Origin: Gorsachius magnificus
Taxonomy: Eukaryota; Chordata; Aves; Pelecaniformes; Ardeidae
DNA length: 64,000 bases
Assembly: GCA_034008185.1 (NCBI GenBank)
Contig: CM067109.1
Coordinates: forward strand, 30,350,885-30,414,884
Reading direction: 5' to 3'
The notes below the pieces were generated by a model that made no database searches, was not told where the DNA came from, and was given only the letters and a program-made list of their open reading frames with translations. Shown one piece after another: positions 60,307 through 64,000 of the stretch. The stretch's first letter is position 1, and every line of letters starts with the position of its first letter. The position numbers and the translations under genes are program-made.

Positions 60307-62940
60307 AAAGAACTGTGTAGAACAGTTGATTTAGTACAAAATCAACCTCGGTTGTAAATCACCAGATTTTTCAGTAGTGTGAATCATATTTAATTTCAAG
60401 AAATAAATTAAGTCAAGGTAGTCACTGTCAGATGTTTTGATAAGACTTCCCATGCTGCATGACTGGAAAGAATTAAAGCCAATTGCTTCATTTTAATGGC
60501 TATCCTTTGTTAAGCCTCACATAAATCTGAATTGGTACTGGATGGGGATTACTCTTTCATTCTATTTGATTAAGCATGACCTTAGTAAGAGCAAAATACA
60601 TTTTTAAGGCAATTTTAAATTCTGATTATGACTGTTTTGGCTGACACTGATGGGAAGCATTCAAACAGCATGCTTCTGCATGGCATGATATTAGCATGAG
60701 AACATTAGGCAAGATCCTGTTAGAATGCAAATATATCTTTAAAAGATATGGTATTGAATCTCTTATGTACATACAAATGCATCCACTTTCCATCATCAGC
60801 TACTGCTGCAGGTGCCATGGTAATTTGTCCATTTATACCTGGTTTGTGCAGCTTCAAGCCATAGTAAGTTTTGCAAGGCAATGTGGTGGAACATTTTTCT
60901 AGGCTTCCCTGGAAATGGCAGAAAACTTCCATTAAGGGTCATGGCTGTGCCTCAGATGTGTTCTTGACTGGATGGCTCTGCCTGATATGCAGAGGTTCTC
61001 CTCAGGTTACCATGTCTTTGAAAGATGCTCTGACAGAAAATACAAACAAGATTTCCATCACAAGCTATAAATGGAGCTTGTTACAAAATCCTGTTCTTAT
61101 AGAGGATATGACATTAAATAAAATGAAAGAAACTTTTAAATGTTTATTAGCAAGTTGAGAAATTGGATCTAGAGCAATCCCACATACCTATGACAATTAC
61201 CTGCCTCTATTCTGTGCCCAAGTCTGAAGAGCTCTCTATCTAGTCCTTCTGTATAGTCAGTGGAAAGCCATCTGCACTTCTGCAGAGAGGTTTGCTTACA
61301 TCTCTCCACTGACTGCGTACCAGTGGCTGATCTCAATAGCTGGAGATGAGTGTGCTCCTGATTTAAAAAAATGTTAGAGGTAAAACACATCTGCGCCAAA
61401 TGAGGCATGGTACAGTCACCCTAGAAACTCATGCTATAAGGAATACTTTTTGTTACTAGATTCATAATCTGATCTCATTAAAATTATGAAAAAAAATTAC
61501 ATTAAAATGACAGGAAGTGTGATCAGTTTACCTGGAAGACATTGCTTCGTTTGGAATAGGCTGTACTCAGGTGTTCCCCTTTGAATAATTGGACATTACT
61601 TCAGCTTTCTTGTTAAGTCTTTTGTCAGGTTCTAGATGACTAACCCTGCTGCACAGCCAGGCACTACATCAGAGAAACCCTCTGCCCTTTATTTCACATT
61701 GTTGCTGAATTGGTTCATGTCCAAAGAATTGAAATTGGGTGACTCTGGAGTCAAGTGAGGAAAGCTGGTAGTGATTCATGGAGCTGATAAAATTCAGATT
61801 TCCCCGGCCTGGAGAGTGACTCAACTAGACTCAGATCCTCTAGATGAGTCAATGAGAGTAGAATCCAAAGTGCTATTTCTTAACTGAATTTATTGTTTTG
61901 GGGGAAAAAAGTGCATCTTAAGCTCTAGAGGCTATGTAAGCAATGCAAACTCCCTTGTACGAGATGAACAGATTTCTGTCGTTCCTCATTTTTCACTGCT
62001 CTCACTGGAGTATCTAAGCAATGGATGTAAACATGAGAGTAATATTAATTATGTTCACCCATTCTGTGAATGAGTTGGTCACTGACATAAAAGACCTTCC
62101 TCTGACTTTTTCCATGGTTCCATTATGATATGCTCAAGAAAAATTGGCTGGGCTATTGCCAAGACTTCGTTTGAAATGACGCTTTCAGTGTACCAGGATG
62201 AGTCTCCCTCTGGTCTCGTAGATGAAGGCAATTCTCAGTTAGGATTCTCATGAATGTGTCTGGTTCTTTAGCTTTTTATTCTGCATCTGTGTAGCTCAAG
62301 GTGCAGTGGGTTGTAGTAACCAAGCAGAGCTGAGTATGAATCATGGTAGCAAGGCTCGGGTCCAAGAGGAAGTGACATGGGGTTTTTGGCTTAAACATGG
62401 AGGGAGGCATTTCTTAACACTGTTGGTGTGTTCATGTGCAGTAGCTAGCCTAACATACATATGCTCCCTGTTGGCACATAAACCAGATAAAGGGCAAGTT
62501 CAGTTTCCTGGAGAGCTCCCTGATGTTTCTTTTCTTCATGCCAGCGCCAGTTCTGGCCTCTTTGAGTCAAGCTTGAGGCAGCTGCTTGATATGTCTGTCT
62601 AGCACTGCGGTGATGATTCTGGCTGGATCCCCTGTGAAGAAGTCGTCGTTATCACTGATGCTGTTCCAGTCTAATGCTGAATTCCTGGTGGAGCGCACCA
62701 TGTTATGAAGTGCCCAGTGGATGATGCTTTGATGTAACTTACGGGTGTGAAGTAAGCCCTTCAGTCTCAGTAAACAGATATCACAAATAATTTGGTTTTT
62801 TCAGTGCAAGAGAGATCTCACTCTTTTCTTCACTGCAAATGTGGAATTGCTAAATTATATACTGAGCTCTCCCACAGAGATTGTTGGATGGGGAGAGTTC
62901 TGGGAATGGAACTTCATGGCTGGAAAGAAAAATTATGTGC

Positions 62941-62955
62941 TTTTTTTTTTTTTTT
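62941..62955 (+). repeat. Poly-T run
   Basis: Fifteen consecutive T follow GTGC. No recognisable retroposon lies upstream or downstream. Confidence 0.8.
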
Positions 62956-64000
62956 CACTAAGGCTAGCAGTCAAGAGAGTGCTTGTTGTGATTTTATGAA
63001 TGTAAAGAATTTAATTCTGTGTACATGAAATCAAAACCTGTTATAATATGTCATAGCATGATGGGCTTTTGTCTTGTAATTGTTACCTGCTGTAAACATT
63101 TTAGTGCAGACATTCTGAATAGTTTAGAAACACTGCCGACTTTAGGCAGAAATAAGAGTTATTCTTATCCTTGGGGAAAAAAGACAGTATCAGTCTGATG
63201 CCTTATCATACACTTTGGTTGCCTCTGCATTTCAAGAGCTGCTTCTAGCAAACTCAAGCCAGCCAAGAACTCTATGAGGAAAAGAGATAATAATACAGCC
63301 GCCCTCTGATCTGAGGCACTTGCTCCCATTTACCTCCCTCACAGTATGATTCCTGGATGGCATATCACAGGAAAAAAATCTTAAGGAAGAAGATTTGGGT
63401 TATGTTGCCTTTTATCACTCTTATATCACAGACAGACACACAGAGAAGTGATGCTTGAGAGCTGTATGTTGCAGATGGGAAGAAAGTGCTGAGTAAACTT
63501 CTTTTGGCAACACAGAACAGCGGAGGCAACACAGACCACTTGTGGAGTAGTTTCTGTATCATATCACTGCTGTTTCATTTGTTGAGACTTCTCAGTACCA
63601 GGACATTGTGGTGGAGAATGATAATTTTTCTCTGCAGGAAAGAGGTCTCAGCTTTCACAGAGATCACAGAGCACAAAGAAAGATAAGCAAATATAAGTAC
63701 TGGTCATTTGGTATTTCTGGAATTATTTGATAGCAAGTCTCTAACAAAAATTTTGACAACACAGGAAGTCAACCTCCAGAGCTACCTGCCAGCACCTTTG
63801 ATCTTCTCTGTCACGCTGCAGCTGAAGTACAGCACTTAATCTACTTGTACAAATGACTGCTGTCCCTGGAGAACTGCAATCACCCTCACCCTGCTGGCCC
63901 TCTTTTGTGGATCACCAATGGCTTCAAATCAATGGGAAGAAAATAATCCAGGAATGAAAAATGCTTAACATCCCATTCAGAGACCCAGTGGGCAGCTACT

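Larger units (their letters stand above)
57538..64000. other. Unique non-coding sequence
   Basis: No gene is supported. Open frames are at most 98 codons. Tracts include T runs at 57734-57744, 60293-60306 and 62941-62955, an A/G tract followed by TATATATA at 59105-59160, and a G-rich run at 60062-60090. The segments 59780-59900 and 60000-60220 contain words resembling very old amniote repeats, noted as a finding only. The window ends in ordinary sequence with no sign of an element boundary. Confidence 0.5.

Noticed and set aside
1..64000. tRNA, rRNA, CRISPR array or bacterial-type operon
   Set aside because: I found no TTCGAAT-type tRNA B box in a plausible cloverleaf, no regular direct-repeat/spacer array and no dense long open frames.

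Overview
This window looks like non-coding nuclear DNA from a vertebrate, most probably a bird. The only elements I recognise with confidence are fragments of CR1, the dominant LINE retrotransposon of birds. Two of them (around 14840-15416 and 57104-57537) keep the typical CR1 3' end, with short ATTCTATG-type tail units. I see no L1, Alu or B1-type elements, no bacterial gene organisation, no tRNA or rRNA gene, and no CRISPR array. Crocodilian or turtle DNA also carries CR1 and is the main alternative.

I find no protein-coding host gene that I can support. Open frames are short (under about 160 codons outside CR1). They match no family I recognise and are what chance gives in 64 kb. The best reading is an intergenic gene desert or the inside of a very large intron. 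Nothing here can be assembled into a pathway or operon.

Layout. 1-8264 is AT-rich unique sequence with one small CpG-dense patch (about 1663-1816). An old plus-strand CR1 lies at 8265-8822. 8823-14836 holds a 40-bp tandem duplication (11631-11710), a possible very old CR1 remnant (12320-12475) and a strong G-quadruplex motif (12612-12654). 14837-15416 is a minus-strand CR1, followed at once by a large imperfect inverted repeat (15616-15816) built from sequence resembling the MIR/L3-type SINE/LINE core. 15817-33903 is unique sequence with a purine-rich block (22740-23340), short palindromes and short tandem repeats. An old minus-strand CR1 lies at 33904-34176. A long pyrimidine-rich stretch covers 37300-38340. 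A degraded ancient CR1/L3-like element covers 40122-40500, and a GC-rich patch plus purine tract covers 40848-41155. 41156-52874 is featureless AT-rich DNA. A CR1 missing its 3' end lies at 52875-53345 and a younger-looking CR1 at 57104-57537. The remainder is unique sequence with scattered homopolymer and G-rich tracts.

The two most interesting structures are: (i) the CR1 at 57104-57537 appears mosaic, closer to the 14.8-kb copy over most of its length but identical for 82 bp to the 53-kb copy, including a shared one-base deletion; and (ii) the inverted repeat at 15616-15816, whose arms could fold into a long hairpin. I found no convincing new biological system.
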